Shown here in pieces: positions 1-8,329 of a DNA stretch of 64,000 nucleotides; the stretch's first letter is position 1, and each line of letters starts with the position of its first letter. The notes below the pieces were generated by a model, which saw nothing but the letters and a program-made list of their open reading frames with translations, was not told the origin of the DNA and did no database searches. The position numbers and the translations under genes are program-made. This DNA is from Rhodosalinus sp041365695 (GTDB taxonomy: Bacteria > Pseudomonadota > Alphaproteobacteria > Rhodobacterales > Rhodobacteraceae). The stretch covers positions 310,001-374,000 of the forward strand of contig NZ_JBGFSJ010000002.1 in the NCBI RefSeq assembly GCF_041365695.1, written 5' to 3'.

Positions 1-821
1 TGCGCGGCTGGATCGGCGGGCAGGTGGACAGCGCGGGCGTCAAGGTGGTGGGCGATTTCGTCGACAACTACAAGGCGGGCCGGCCCAGCGAATACGGCCT
101 TCTCACCCTCTACGACCCGCGGATGGGCGCGCCCAAGGCGCTGGTGGACGCGACCGGGATCACCGAGATGCGCACGGGGGCCGTCACCGCGCTCGGCGCG
201 AAGTATCTCGGGCCCGAGAAGCCCAGGGTGCTCGGCCATGTCGGCGCGCGGGGCACCGCCTACTGGAACGTCCGGCTTCTCTGCCATCTCTTCGATTTCG
301 AAGAGGTGCGCGTCCACTCCCGCCGCCCCGAAAGCCGCGAGGCCTTCGCGGCGCGGCTCGAGGCCGATCTCGGGCGGAAGATCACCGTCACCGAGGACTG
401 GCGGAGCTGCCTCGAGGGCGCCGACATCATGGTGGAGGCCTCCCGGCTCTCCGAGCCCACGCCGCTTTTCCGTACCGAATGGGTGAAAAAGGGCGCGCTC
501 GTCGTGCCTTACGGCACCATGTCGGCGGTGGAGATCACGCTCACCGACATCATGGACAAGGTGGTGATGGACGACTGGGGGCAGGCCCACGGCATCTTCG
601 GCGCGCTCCGCGATCATGTGGACCAGGGCAAGCTCACGGCGGAGACCCTCCACGCCGAACTGGGCGAGATCGTCGCCGGGCGGAAGCCCGGGCGGGAGAG
701 GCCGGACGAGACGATCCTCTTCTGGCATCGGGGCCTCTCGCTCTCCGACATCGCGCTGGGCCACGCCATGCTGGAAAAGGCGCGCGCCATGGGTGTGGGC
801 CAGCGGCTGCGCTTCGCATGA
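1..821 (+). CDS. Ornithine cyclodeaminase family protein (5' end outside window)
   Basis: The open frame enters from the left edge (first complete codon at base 3) and stops with TGA at 819-821, so the N-terminus is missing and the GTG at 24 is an internal valine. The visible 270 or so residues match the ornithine cyclodeaminase/mu-crystallin fold: a motif around ITEMRTGAVTALGAKYL typical of the family, then a Rossmann turn GHVGARGTAYW that should bind NAD(P). Family members deaminate ornithine to proline, act as imine reductases or alanine dehydrogenases, so the substrate is open. The stop overlaps the next start (ATGA), which suggests co-translation with the ammonia-lyase homologue and a shared amino acid pathway. 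Confidence 0.85.
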   Translation, partial: RGWIGGQVDSAGVKVVGDFVDNYKAGRPSEYGLLTLYDPRMGAPKALVDATGITEMRTGAVTALGAKYLGPEKPRVLGHVGARGTAYWNVRLLCHLFDFEEVRVHSRRPESREAFAARLEADLGRKITVTEDWRSCLEGADIMVEASRLSEPTPLFRTEWVKKGALVVPYGTMSAVEITLTDIMDKVVMDDWGQAHGIFGALRDHVDQGKLTAETLHAELGEIVAGRKPGRERPDETILFWHRGLSLSDIALGHAMLEKARAMGVGQRLRFA

Positions 822-2293
822 CGGCGGCGCCGATCGGAGAGGGGCGCGTCACGCTCGCCGCCTTCGCGGGCCTGGTCGCGGGCGGCGGGCCCGTCCGGCT
901 GTCCCCGGCGGCGCGGGAAAGGATGTCGGCCGCGCTCGCCATCGTGGAGGCCCGCGCGGCCGGCCCCGATCCCGTCTACGGCATGAACACCGGCCTCGGC
1001 GCCAAGCTCGCCGAGCGCATCCCGGCCGAGGACATCCCTGCCTTCCAGCGCCGCTTCGTCCTGGGCCGCGCCGTGGCCGCGGGCGCGCCCCTGCCCGAGG
1101 CGACGGGCCGGGCCGTGGCGATCGCGCGGCTCGTCTCGGCGGCGAACGGGCCGGCGGCGCTGTCGCTGCCGATGGCGGATCATCTTTGCGCGCTTCTCGA
1201 GGCCGGGCTTTCGCCTGTCGTGCCCGAGTTCGGCTCGATCGGCGCGGCGGACCTCACGCAGCTCGCGGTCTGGGCGCTGGGCGCGCTAGGCGAGGGGGAG
1301 GTCTGGCGCGCAGGCGAGATCCTGCCCGCGGCGCGCGCCTTCGCCGAGGCCGGCATCGCCGCCCCACCGCTAGGGCCCAGGGACGGGCTCGCGCTCGCAA
1401 GCCATGCGGGGCTTTCGGTCGCGCTTGCCGCCGATGCCCTCGGGCGGGCGCGCACGGCGCTCGACGCGGCGAAGGCCGCGCTTCTGCTGTCTTACGCGGG
1501 CTATGACGCCAACCGCGCCATCCTCGCCCCGGAGGTGAACGCGCTGCGTCCCGCGCCGGGCCAGGCCGAGGCGGCGACCTGGCTGCGTGAGCGGCTCGTA
1601 GGCACCGCCCACGCGCCCCGCCGCATCCAGGAGGCGCTGAGCTTCCGCCAGGCGGCGCCGGTGACCGGCGCGGCCGAAGACGCGCTCGCCCGCGCCGTCG
1701 CTGTCTGGGAGGACGAGGCCAACGGCACCCCCGACAGCCCCGTTGCGCTTTCCGACGGGTCGATGGCCTCCACGCCCAATTTCCACGCCCCGGCGCTCGC
1801 GCTCGCGCTGGAGGGCGTGTCGCTCGCGATGGCCATGGCGGGGCAGGGGGCGGTGCAGCGCATGCAGCGGATGATGTCGCCCGCCCTCTCGGGCCTGCCG
1901 CGGGATCTCTCGCCCGAGGGCGGGGCCGCGGCGGGGATGGTGCCGCTTCAGAAAACGGCCGCGGCGCTCCTCGCAGAGATCCGCCGCCATGCGCAGCCCG
2001 CGATCCTCGATCCCGCGCCGGTTTCGGAGGGCGTGGAGGACATGGCCTGTCTCACCCCGCTCGCGGCGCGCAAGCTCTGCGACCAGATGCGCGCGTTCCG
2101 GCTTCTTGCCGGGGCGGAGGCGCTCGTCGCCGCGCAGGCCATCGACCTGCGCAGCGGCGGCCTCGGCGCGCCCGTGGCCCGGCTGCACGCGGCGCTGCGC
2201 GACCGCATCCCGCCGCTTGGCGCGGACCGGCCGCTCGGCCCCGATATCGACACGGCTGCCCGGACCCTCGACGCGGCCGCGGGAGAGATCTGA
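818..2293 (+). CDS. HAL/PAL-family aromatic amino acid lyase homologue lacking the MIO triad
   Basis: A 491-residue protein with the fold and length of histidine/phenylalanine ammonia-lyases. The conserved active-site Tyr segment is present as VYGMNTGLG (Tyr about 54). The segment that normally reads GSVGASGDLAPLA, whose Ala-Ser-Gly cyclises to the electrophilic MIO cofactor, reads GSIGAADLTQLA here (residues 139-150, bases 1232-1267), one residue shorter and with no Ser-Gly. Ordinary MIO-dependent deamination therefore looks impossible. The ATG at 818 overlaps the stop of the cyclodeaminase-like gene. It may be a diverged lyase with another chemistry or a non-catalytic partner. Family membership is clear; function is not. 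Confidence 0.8.
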   Translation: MTAAPIGEGRVTLAAFAGLVAGGGPVRLSPAARERMSAALAIVEARAAGPDPVYGMNTGLGAKLAERIPAEDIPAFQRRFVLGRAVAAGAPLPEATGRAVAIARLVSAANGPAALSLPMADHLCALLEAGLSPVVPEFGSIGAADLTQLAVWALGALGEGEVWRAGEILPAARAFAEAGIAAPPLGPRDGLALASHAGLSVALAADALGRARTALDAAKAALLLSYAGYDANRAILAPEVNALRPAPGQAEAATWLRERLVGTAHAPRRIQEALSFRQAAPVTGAAEDALARAVAVWEDEANGTPDSPVALSDGSMASTPNFHAPALALALEGVSLAMAMAGQGAVQRMQRMMSPALSGLPRDLSPEGGAAAGMVPLQKTAAALLAEIRRHAQPAILDPAPVSEGVEDMACLTPLAARKLCDQMRAFRLLAGAEALVAAQAIDLRSGGLGAPVARLHAALRDRIPPLGADRPLGPDIDTAARTLDAAAGEI

Positions 2294-2323
2294 AATGGGG
2301 GCTAGGTCCCGGGGGGAACTTGG

Positions 2324-2394
2324 AGGCGAGTACCGGAATCGAACCGGTGTACACGGATTTGCAATCCGCTGCGTCACCACTCCGCCAACTCGCC
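2324..2394 (-). tRNA. tRNA-Cys (GCA)
   Basis: Read on the minus strand, the acceptor stem GGCGAGT (2388-2394) pairs perfectly with ACTCGCC (2325-2331), followed by discriminator T, which is typical of tRNA-Cys. The T-arm is ACCGG-TTCGATT-CCGGT. The anticodon stem CGGA/TCCG encloses a loop with anticodon GCA. The CCA end is not encoded. Length is about 71 nt, normal for bacterial tRNA-Cys. Confidence 0.95.
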
Positions 2395-2531
2395 GCCGTG
2401 GCGCTGCACGGATAGCCCATCGCACCTGCGGCCGCAAGAGCGCAGCTGGCGCGGAATAGTTGCGGCGGCCGTTGCCCGGCCCCGGTGATTCTGGCAAGAG
2501 ACTGGGACGATCCCCAGGCCAAGGGCGCAGA

Positions 2532-3185
2532 ATGACCGATTTCGCCACCCGCCGCACGAACATGGTGGACACGCAGATCAGAGTCGCGGACGTGACCAAG
2601 TTCCCGATCATCGCCGCGATGCAGGAGGTCCCGCGCGAGGTTTTCGTGCCGCGTGAGAAGCGCGAGGTGGCCTATGTCAGCGAGAACGTGGATCTGGGTG
2701 ACGGGCGCGTCGTACTGGAGCCGCGGACGCTCGCCAAGATGCTGGATTTGCTTGATATTCAACCCGATGAGCTGGTCCTCGACATCGGCGCGGGTCTTGG
2801 CTACGCGGCGGCGGTCATGGCGCGGCTGGCCGAGGCCGTGGTCGCCGTGGAGGATGACGCGGCGCGCGCTAAGGACGCGCAGGCGCTGCTGTCGGACCAG
2901 AACGCCGACAACGTCGCCGTGCATCACGGACCGCTCACCGAAGGCGCGCCGGAACACGGCCCCTACGACGTCATCGTGGTCGAGGGCGCGGTCGAGACGC
3001 TGCCCGACGCGATCACCGACCAGCTGAAGGACGGCGGCCGGATCGCCTGCCTTTTCCAGGAAGGCGCGCTTGGCATGGTGCGCATCGGCTACAGGCTCGA
3101 CGGGGCCATGAGCTGGCGCTTCGGCTTCAACGCGGGCGCCCCCGTGATCCCGGGGTTCGAGCGTCACGCCGCCTTTACTCTTTGA
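2532..3185 (+). CDS. PCMT-family methyltransferase (protein-L-isoaspartate O-methyltransferase-like)
   Basis: A 217-residue protein. The N-terminal region (RTNMVDTQIRVADV, then EVPREVFVP) and the SAM-binding motif I (VLDIGAGLGYAAAV) place it in the PCMT family. The QTISQP motif that contacts substrate in true isoaspartyl methyltransferases is replaced by VVLEPRTL, whereas the pcm copy at 9763-10407 keeps it. Repair of isoaspartate is therefore doubtful and another acceptor is possible. The ATG at 2532 follows AAGGGCGCAG; the upstream in-frame TTG at 2460 has no support. It lies 51 bases before the TolC-like gene on the same strand and is probably in one operon with it. Confidence 0.78.
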   Translation: MTDFATRRTNMVDTQIRVADVTKFPIIAAMQEVPREVFVPREKREVAYVSENVDLGDGRVVLEPRTLAKMLDLLDIQPDELVLDIGAGLGYAAAVMARLAEAVVAVEDDAARAKDAQALLSDQNADNVAVHHGPLTEGAPEHGPYDVIVVEGAVETLPDAITDQLKDGGRIACLFQEGALGMVRIGYRLDGAMSWRFGFNAGAPVIPGFERHAAFTL

Positions 3186-3236
3186 CGCGACATTCGAACT
3201 CGAGCGCAGACAATAAAAGCATGAGGAACGGCAGGC

Positions 3237-4664
3237 ATGAAGAGATGGTGGAGGACAGCGCGCCATAGCGCTGCGGTCGGCGCGCTGGCGCTGGCCATGG
3301 CGATCGTGCCCCGCATGGGGGCGGCCGAAACGCTTGGATCGACGCTGACCAGCGCCTACGAGAACAGCGGGTTGCTCGACCAGAACCGCGCGCTTCTGCG
3401 CGCCGCGGACGAGGATGTGGCCTCGGCGATCGCGGCGTTGCGCCCGGTAATCAACTGGGAGGCCAACTTCCGTCGCAACTTCGGCACGCAGGGATCGGAA
3501 ATCGGCGGCGTGTTCTCGGAGTCAGGCATCTCCGACTCGCAGGTCGATCTTGGCGTCAACCTTCAGCTCCTGCTGTACGATTTCGGCGAATCCCGTCTCC
3601 GGGTCGACATCGCGAAAGAGACGGTGCTGGCCACGCGCCAGTCGCTTCTGGGGGTGGAACAGGACGTGCTCCTGCGCGCCGTTCAGGCGTATTTCGGCCT
3701 GCGCGAGGCGAACGAGACCGTCGCGCTTCGCGAGAACAACGTGCGCCTGATCTCGCGCGAACTGCGCGCGGCGCAGGATCGGTTCGAGGTGGGCGAGGTC
3801 ACGCGGACCGATGTCTCGCTCGCCGAGGCGCGTCTGGCCCGGGCGCGGGCGAACCTCGCCGTGGCAGAGGGCAACCGCACCGAGGCGATCGAGGAATTCC
3901 GCGCCGCCGTGCGCCGCCCGCCGGGCGCGCTGTCGCCGCCCAACTCGCTTCCGCGGCTTCCCGCCAGCCTGGAGGAGGCGCGCGGGCTTGCCGTGCGCAA
4001 CCACCCCGACATCAAGCGGGCGCAGCGCAACGTGACGGTGGCCGAGCTTGGCGTCGCGCTGGCGGATGCGGGCCTTTATCCCGACATTTCGCTGACCGCC
4101 GGCCTTCAGGCGCGGGAAACCGTCGACAGCGAGGCCTATGGCCGCACCGGGTCGGTCTCGATCGGCGCCCAGGGGCCGATCTACCAGGGCGGCCGGCTGA
4201 CGTCGCAGATCCGGGCGGCCATGGCGCGCCGGGACGAGTCTCGCGCCGTTCTGCTTCAGGTCTCCGACCAGCTGGCCCAGACCGCGGCGACCGCGTTCGC
4301 GCGCGTCCAGTCTCGCCGCGCGGCGCTGGAGGCAAGCCAGCGCGAGGTCCGCGCCGCCCAGCTCGCCTTCGAGGGCGTGCGCGAGGAGGCCACGCTCGGC
4401 GCCCGGACGACGCTCGACGTGCTGGACGCCGAACAGGATCTGCTGGACGCGCGGGCCAACATCATCGCCGCCAACGCGCAGCTCTACACCGCCGCCTACC
4501 AGCTTCTGGCGGCGATCGGCGTCCTGACGGCGGAGGATCTGAACCTGCCGGTAAAACGTTACGATCCCGCGCAGTACTACAACCTTGTGAAGGACGCGCC
4601 GGCGGCCGTCTCGCGCCAGGGCCGGGAGCTTGACCGCGTTCTCAGGGCCATCGGCAAGGAGTAG
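3237..4664 (+). CDS. tolC: TolC-family outer-membrane efflux/secretion channel
   Basis: A 475-residue protein, close to E. coli TolC in length. Residues 1-30 form a signal peptide (basic start, hydrophobic core, MGAAE cleavage region). The mature part shows the internally duplicated, heptad-rich pattern of TolC helical barrels, e.g. TRTDVSLAEARLARARANLAVAEGN in the first half and LDVLDAEQDLLDARANI in the second. It should form a trimeric outer-membrane duct for RND pumps or type I secretion. A start context GAGGAACGGCAGGC precedes ATG 3237. No membrane-fusion or inner-membrane pump partner lies in the window, so the exported substrate cannot be named. Confidence 0.88.
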   Translation: MKRWWRTARHSAAVGALALAMAIVPRMGAAETLGSTLTSAYENSGLLDQNRALLRAADEDVASAIAALRPVINWEANFRRNFGTQGSEIGGVFSESGISDSQVDLGVNLQLLLYDFGESRLRVDIAKETVLATRQSLLGVEQDVLLRAVQAYFGLREANETVALRENNVRLISRELRAAQDRFEVGEVTRTDVSLAEARLARARANLAVAEGNRTEAIEEFRAAVRRPPGALSPPNSLPRLPASLEEARGLAVRNHPDIKRAQRNVTVAELGVALADAGLYPDISLTAGLQARETVDSEAYGRTGSVSIGAQGPIYQGGRLTSQIRAAMARRDESRAVLLQVSDQLAQTAATAFARVQSRRAALEASQREVRAAQLAFEGVREEATLGARTTLDVLDAEQDLLDARANIIAANAQLYTAAYQLLAAIGVLTAEDLNLPVKRYDPAQYYNLVKDAPAAVSRQGRELDRVLRAIGKE

Positions 4665-4741
4665 GCCACGCGCGAGGCGTTGTGCGGGTCCGCCACGGCG
4701 GATAATCTTTCACCAAAGAGCAGATCGGTAACCCATCCCGA

Positions 4742-6187
4742 ATGTCAGACCCGGTTTCCCAGCCCGATATCGACGACGTGCTCGCCTCCATCCGTCGGCT
4801 CGTGTCCGAGGACGGCCGCGCAGAACGGCGCCGGCCGCCTGCCGGCGGGGGCAGGCTGGTGCTGACCCCGGCCTTGCGCATCGACGAGTCGTCGCCTGAG
4901 GACGCGCCGGACGAGCCGGGGCAGGCCTCCAGCGCCGTCACAGGGGCCGATGATGCGCCGGGGCCCAGCATGCCGCCCGAGGACACGCGCAGCGAACCGG
5001 CCGCACGGGCCGAGGACGCCTTGCCGGGGAACGGGGACGCGGCGCAGGACATGCCGGAGCCCGACGCCGAGGACGGGCCGCGGGATCACGCGACGCCATC
5101 CGACGCCGCGCCCGCCGCGGGCGACGCCCCCGATGCGGGCGGCGAAAGCTTCGACGAGGGGGCCGCACCCCGGTCAGGCGAGGTCGAGGCGGCGCAGGAC
5201 GATGGCTGGACCGTGATGCGGGGCTGGAGCGACCGCGTGGACGAGATCATTTTCAACACGCCCACGCCCACGCCCACGCCCACGCCCACGCCCACGCCCA
5301 CGTCCGCGATGGCGCCGGCGGGGGCGCGCGACCCGGCCGGAGACGCCGCGGACGACGCGGGCCGACCGAGGTTGGAACCGTCCGCGGAACGTCCCGCCGA
5401 CCCGGCCCGGGATGCCGGTGGCGTGGACGAGGCCGAGGCATGGCAGGACAGCGAGACGGCCGCCCGGGAGGAGACGCCGAAAGGCCGAAGCGAGACCGTG
5501 CCGGCAGACGCGCTGCGCACCGCCACGCTGGAGCAGAAGATCGCCGAGCTCGAGGCATTGCTGAGCCGCGGCCCCGGGGGCCGGGACGACAGCGAGGCGG
5601 CGTCGCAAGGCGGGGCAGGATCTTCCGCGCGATCCGGGGAAGACGGCCCGGCCGGGCCCGTGCCGGCGGCCGCGGCCGCCGACGACGCCGGCCCGTCGGG
5701 GCACTCGGCCTCGGACCCCGGCTGGACGGTCGTTTCGCCGGTCGCATCGATCGCGCCCGCGCGCGAGCGGGCCGATGCGGCGGCGCATGACGGCAGGATG
5801 GCCGTGGAACCGTCGCCCGGCGTTGCGGAGCCCGCGCCGGAGGCGGCCGAAGCCGACAGCGACGCCCGGGAGAGCGCCTGGCACATGGTCACGCCGGTCG
5901 TCGGAATGCCCGCCGCCGCGCCTGCCGGCGAGACGCGGGACGACGCGCGCGAGACAGCGACCGGCGCCCAACCCCGGGCCGGGGAGGACGAAGAGCGTGC
6001 CCCCGAAAGCTATGATTTCGCGTCGGACGGCCTTGGCCCTATCGACGAGGACGCGTTGCGCGACCTGGTCGCGCAGATCGTGCGCGAGGAATTGCAGGGC
6101 GCACTGGGTGAGCGCATCACCCGCAACGTCCGCAAGCTCGTGCGCCGCGAAATCCACAGGGCGCTTACCGCGCAGGACCTCGACTGA
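4742..6187 (+). CDS. PopZ/DUF2497-like acidic, intrinsically disordered protein
   Basis: A 481-residue protein. The N-terminal helix DIDDVLASIRRLVSE resembles the partner-binding helix of PopZ, the polar scaffold of alphaproteobacteria. A long Asp/Glu/Ala/Pro-rich linker (about residues 30-420) is followed by a conserved charged helical end (DEDALRDLVAQIVREEL, then GERITRNVRKLVRREIHRAL) that could mediate assembly. The linker carries a (Thr-Pro) run encoded by a hexanucleotide repeat (5258-5305) and three similar Trp motifs: GWTVMRGW, GWTVVSPV and AWHMVTPV. The PopZ assignment rests on short end motifs and architecture. The ORF ends 19 bases before a strong hairpin. There is no clear ribosome binding site. 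Confidence 0.6.
   Translation: MSDPVSQPDIDDVLASIRRLVSEDGRAERRRPPAGGGRLVLTPALRIDESSPEDAPDEPGQASSAVTGADDAPGPSMPPEDTRSEPAARAEDALPGNGDAAQDMPEPDAEDGPRDHATPSDAAPAAGDAPDAGGESFDEGAAPRSGEVEAAQDDGWTVMRGWSDRVDEIIFNTPTPTPTPTPTPTPTSAMAPAGARDPAGDAADDAGRPRLEPSAERPADPARDAGGVDEAEAWQDSETAAREETPKGRSETVPADALRTATLEQKIAELEALLSRGPGGRDDSEAASQGGAGSSARSGEDGPAGPVPAAAAADDAGPSGHSASDPGWTVVSPVASIAPARERADAAAHDGRMAVEPSPGVAEPAPEAAEADSDARESAWHMVTPVVGMPAAAPAGETRDDARETATGAQPRAGEDEERAPESYDFASDGLGPIDEDALRDLVAQIVREELQGALGERITRNVRKLVRREIHRALTAQDLD
5258..5305 (+). repeat. Hexanucleotide tandem repeat (ACGCCC)7 plus one variant copy
   Basis: Seven perfect copies of ACGCCC (5258-5299) and an eighth ACGTCC copy lie in the linker of the PopZ-like gene, encoding alternating Thr-Pro. 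Because the unit is six bases, slippage would change linker length without shifting the frame. Confidence 0.95.
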
Positions 6188-6205
6188 CCCTCGCAAGGCC
6201 ACAAC

Positions 6206-6240
6206 GGAAAAGCGCGCCCCGATAAGGGGGCGCGCTTTCC
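6206..6240. terminator. Bidirectional intrinsic terminator
   Basis: The arms AAAGCGCGCCCC (6209-6220) and GGGGCGCGCTTT (6227-6238) pair perfectly over 12 bp around a 6-nt loop. A-rich and T-rich flanks on both sides suit both the PopZ-like gene (plus) and the convergent DUF6280-like gene (minus). Confidence 0.85.
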
Positions 6241-6272
6241 GGTTCGGACAGTCTGGCCCGCGGCAGCCGAGG

Positions 6273-6593
6273 TCAGGCGGCCTCCGCCTGCTCGGCCGCG
6301 TGGCGCCGCTCGCTTTCCTCGCGCGACAGCGCGACGGAGGTGCGCACGCCCCGCGCCACGAAATCCATAAGGCCATTCACGACACGTTCATTCGGGTCGA
6401 TGCCGGCACAGCTCAGCACTTCGCGACCGTCGCGCGAGCGCGCCCACCGGGCGATCTGCTCGGGGCCGTTTCCATATTTCTTGTCGTCCGCGATGGCATC
6501 ATCCAAAGCGGCGAGTACGACGGCGGCGAACAGCTTGCGGGCGCGATTGCCCTGCTCCTCGTTGAACGCCGTTCCGTCAACGAAATCCTTCAT
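6273..6593 (-). CDS. DUF6280-like conserved small protein
   Basis: A 106-residue protein with no signal peptide or membrane segment. It reads as a compact helical domain (NRARKLFAAVVLAALDDAI, then GPEQIARWARSRDGREVL, then NERVVNGLMDFVARGV) followed by a short charged tail. From memory this closely resembles the rhodobacterial DUF6280 family; no function is known to me. A good Shine-Dalgarno AAGGA lies 8 nt before the ATG. It is divergent from efp and convergent with the PopZ-like gene, with a shared terminator. Confidence 0.75.
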   Translation of the reverse strand: MKDFVDGTAFNEEQGNRARKLFAAVVLAALDDAIADDKKYGNGPEQIARWARSRDGREVLSCAGIDPNERVVNGLMDFVARGVRTSVALSREESERRHAAEQAEAA

Positions 6594-6737
6594 CTCGTTG
6601 TCCTTGTTCTTGCTCTTGCATTTTCGGGCGTGAGGGCCCTTATGGCGGAATTCACGCGATTCGGATACCGCTGAGATGCATGTCTATCATGCGTTTGGTG
6701 CATAAGTCATGACCAGGTTCACACGAAATGAGCCGGG

Positions 6738-6766
6738 TTGCCACTGCGCGATGCGCGAGATATAGG
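6738..6766 (+). promoter_or_regulatory. Sigma-70-type promoter of efp
   Basis: TTGCCA (6738-6743) and TATAGG (6761-6766) are separated by exactly 17 bases. Transcription would start near 6773, about 36 bases before the efp ATG. Confidence 0.6.
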
Positions 6767-6808
6767 TGCCGGCGTCGTTTCTGCAAGTCTGCGTGAAGGC
6801 CGCTTCGA

Positions 6809-7372
6809 ATGCCCAAGATCAACGGCAACGAGATCCGCCCCGGCAACGTCCTGGAACACAACGGCGGCCTGTGGGTCGCGGTCAAGGTCGATCATGTGAA
6901 GCCCGGCAAGGGCGGTGCCTTCGCCCAGGTCGAGATGCGCAACCTGCGCAACGGCTCGAAGCTCAACGAACGCTTCCGCTCCGCCGACAAGGTCGAGCGC
7001 GTGCGGCTGGAGCAGCGCGACCAGCAGTTCCTCTACGAAACGGACGGGATGCTGGTGTTCATGGACACCGACAGCTTCGAGCAGATCGAGCTGCCCGCCG
7101 AGATCCTCGGCGACCGGCGGCCGTTTCTTCAGGACGGCATGACGATCCAGATCGAGTATTACGAGAACGAGGCGCTGAACGCGACGCTGCCGCAGAAGGT
7201 GACCTGCACCGTCGCCGAAACGGAGCCGGTGGTGAAGGGTCAGACCGCGGCGAACTCCTTCAAGCCGGCGCTGCTCGACAATGGCGTGCGCATCAGCGTG
7301 CCTCCCTTCGTGGGCCCGGACGAGAAGATCGTCGTGAACACCGAGACGATGGAATACTCCGAGCGCGCGTGA
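6809..7372 (+). CDS. efp: Translation elongation factor P
   Basis: A 187-residue protein with the three-domain EF-P pattern: KOW-like domain I (residues 1-65) and two OB domains. The tip residue of domain I is Lys34 in PGKGGAFAQ, the position modified by beta-lysylation in E. coli, and the protein closes with the family-typical VNTETMEYSERA. EF-P binds beside the peptidyl-tRNA and relieves stalling on consecutive prolines. That is relevant here because the neighbouring PopZ-like protein is very proline-rich. No EpmA/EpmB genes are in the window. A promoter lies at 6738-6766. Confidence 0.97.
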   Translation: MPKINGNEIRPGNVLEHNGGLWVAVKVDHVKPGKGGAFAQVEMRNLRNGSKLNERFRSADKVERVRLEQRDQQFLYETDGMLVFMDTDSFEQIELPAEILGDRRPFLQDGMTIQIEYYENEALNATLPQKVTCTVAETEPVVKGQTAANSFKPALLDNGVRISVPPFVGPDEKIVVNTETMEYSERA

Positions 7373-7415
7373 CAGCGCGGCCCGACAAGGCGACGCCGAT
7401 CTTCCTCAAGAGTCT

Positions 7416-8180
7416 CTAGGCCGGGCGCGCCGCCTCGCTTGCGAGGCGCACTCGTGCCTGACCTGCGGACATCTCGGGGCCGACGCGGTCGATGCGCAGA
7501 TAGGCGATGGCCCGGTCGCCCGCGCGCGTGTGGATCGTGCCCGCGGCCTTGCCGTCGCTTTCGATCCGGGCGCCAGGCTCGGCCGGACCTTCCAGCTCGA
7601 CAGTCGCCAGCCCCTTTCGAAGCTCGGTCTTGTGGTGCATGCGCGCCGTGACCTCCTGCCCGACATAGCACCCCTTGCGGAAATCCACGCCGTTCAGGCG
7701 CTCGAATCCGGCCTCGAGAATGAAGCTGTCCGGCGTTAGTTCGCTGCCTGCTTCCGGGATGCAATGCGCGACCCGGATCGCATCCCAGTCGGTGCCGTCG
7801 TCGCCCTCCTCCGCGCCGTAGAGCCGCCAGCCGAGCGCGGGATGACGCGGGTCCGCGACCGCGCCGTCTGGCGCCGGGTCGCCCGTGCCGCGCCGGATCC
7901 GAAGTTCCGTCGCCTCAATCTCGACCGGGGCGCGCAGCTTGTAAAGCCTCAGGCGCTTCACGAGATCGTCGGCCTGGAAGTCCGCGACGTCGACCAGAAC
8001 CGCATCGCCTTCCGCCACCAGAAAGAAGTCGGCGATGTACTTGCCTTGCGGCGTGAGCATGGCGGCATAGACCGCCCCCGCGTCGAGCTTTTCCACGTCG
8101 TTCGTCACGAGCCCTTGCAGGAAGTCGCGTGCCCCCGGGCCCGAGACGCGAAGCACGCGGCGTCTGGATGCATCGGTCAT
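7416..8180 (-). CDS. ygfZ: YgfZ/GcvT-domain folate-binding protein
   Basis: A 254-residue tetrahydrofolate-binding, GcvT-like protein. The family signature KGCYVGQE (residues 169-176), with its conserved Cys, marks YgfZ (IBA57 type), which helps assembly or repair of certain 4Fe-4S enzymes such as MiaB. The N-terminus RVLRVSGPGARDFLQGLVTND is also characteristic. I chose the ATG at 8180 because homologous sequence begins there; the frame stays open to 8261. It is convergent with efp, 43 bases apart and without a clear terminator. Confidence 0.92.
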   Translation of the reverse strand: MTDASRRRVLRVSGPGARDFLQGLVTNDVEKLDAGAVYAAMLTPQGKYIADFFLVAEGDAVLVDVADFQADDLVKRLRLYKLRAPVEIEATELRIRRGTGDPAPDGAVADPRHPALGWRLYGAEEGDDGTDWDAIRVAHCIPEAGSELTPDSFILEAGFERLNGVDFRKGCYVGQEVTARMHHKTELRKGLATVELEGPAEPGARIESDGKAAGTIHTRAGDRAIAYLRIDRVGPEMSAGQARVRLASEAARPA

Positions 8181-8329
8181 CGCGGCATCTCCTCGAATCC
8201 TATGCACCGAATATAGGCGCACGCGCCCTCGGCGAAACCCGGCCAGCCGCCTTGCGTCCAACAGGTTACGGACTCTTGACGCTTGCGCGCTATGCTATGG
8301 TCGGATCCGGGAGAGTGCGGAGAAACGCG

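Noticed and set aside
8276..8301. TTGACG and TATGCT/TATGGT as a promoter for the small membrane gene
   Set aside because: The spacing is 9 or 14 bases, too short for sigma-70.
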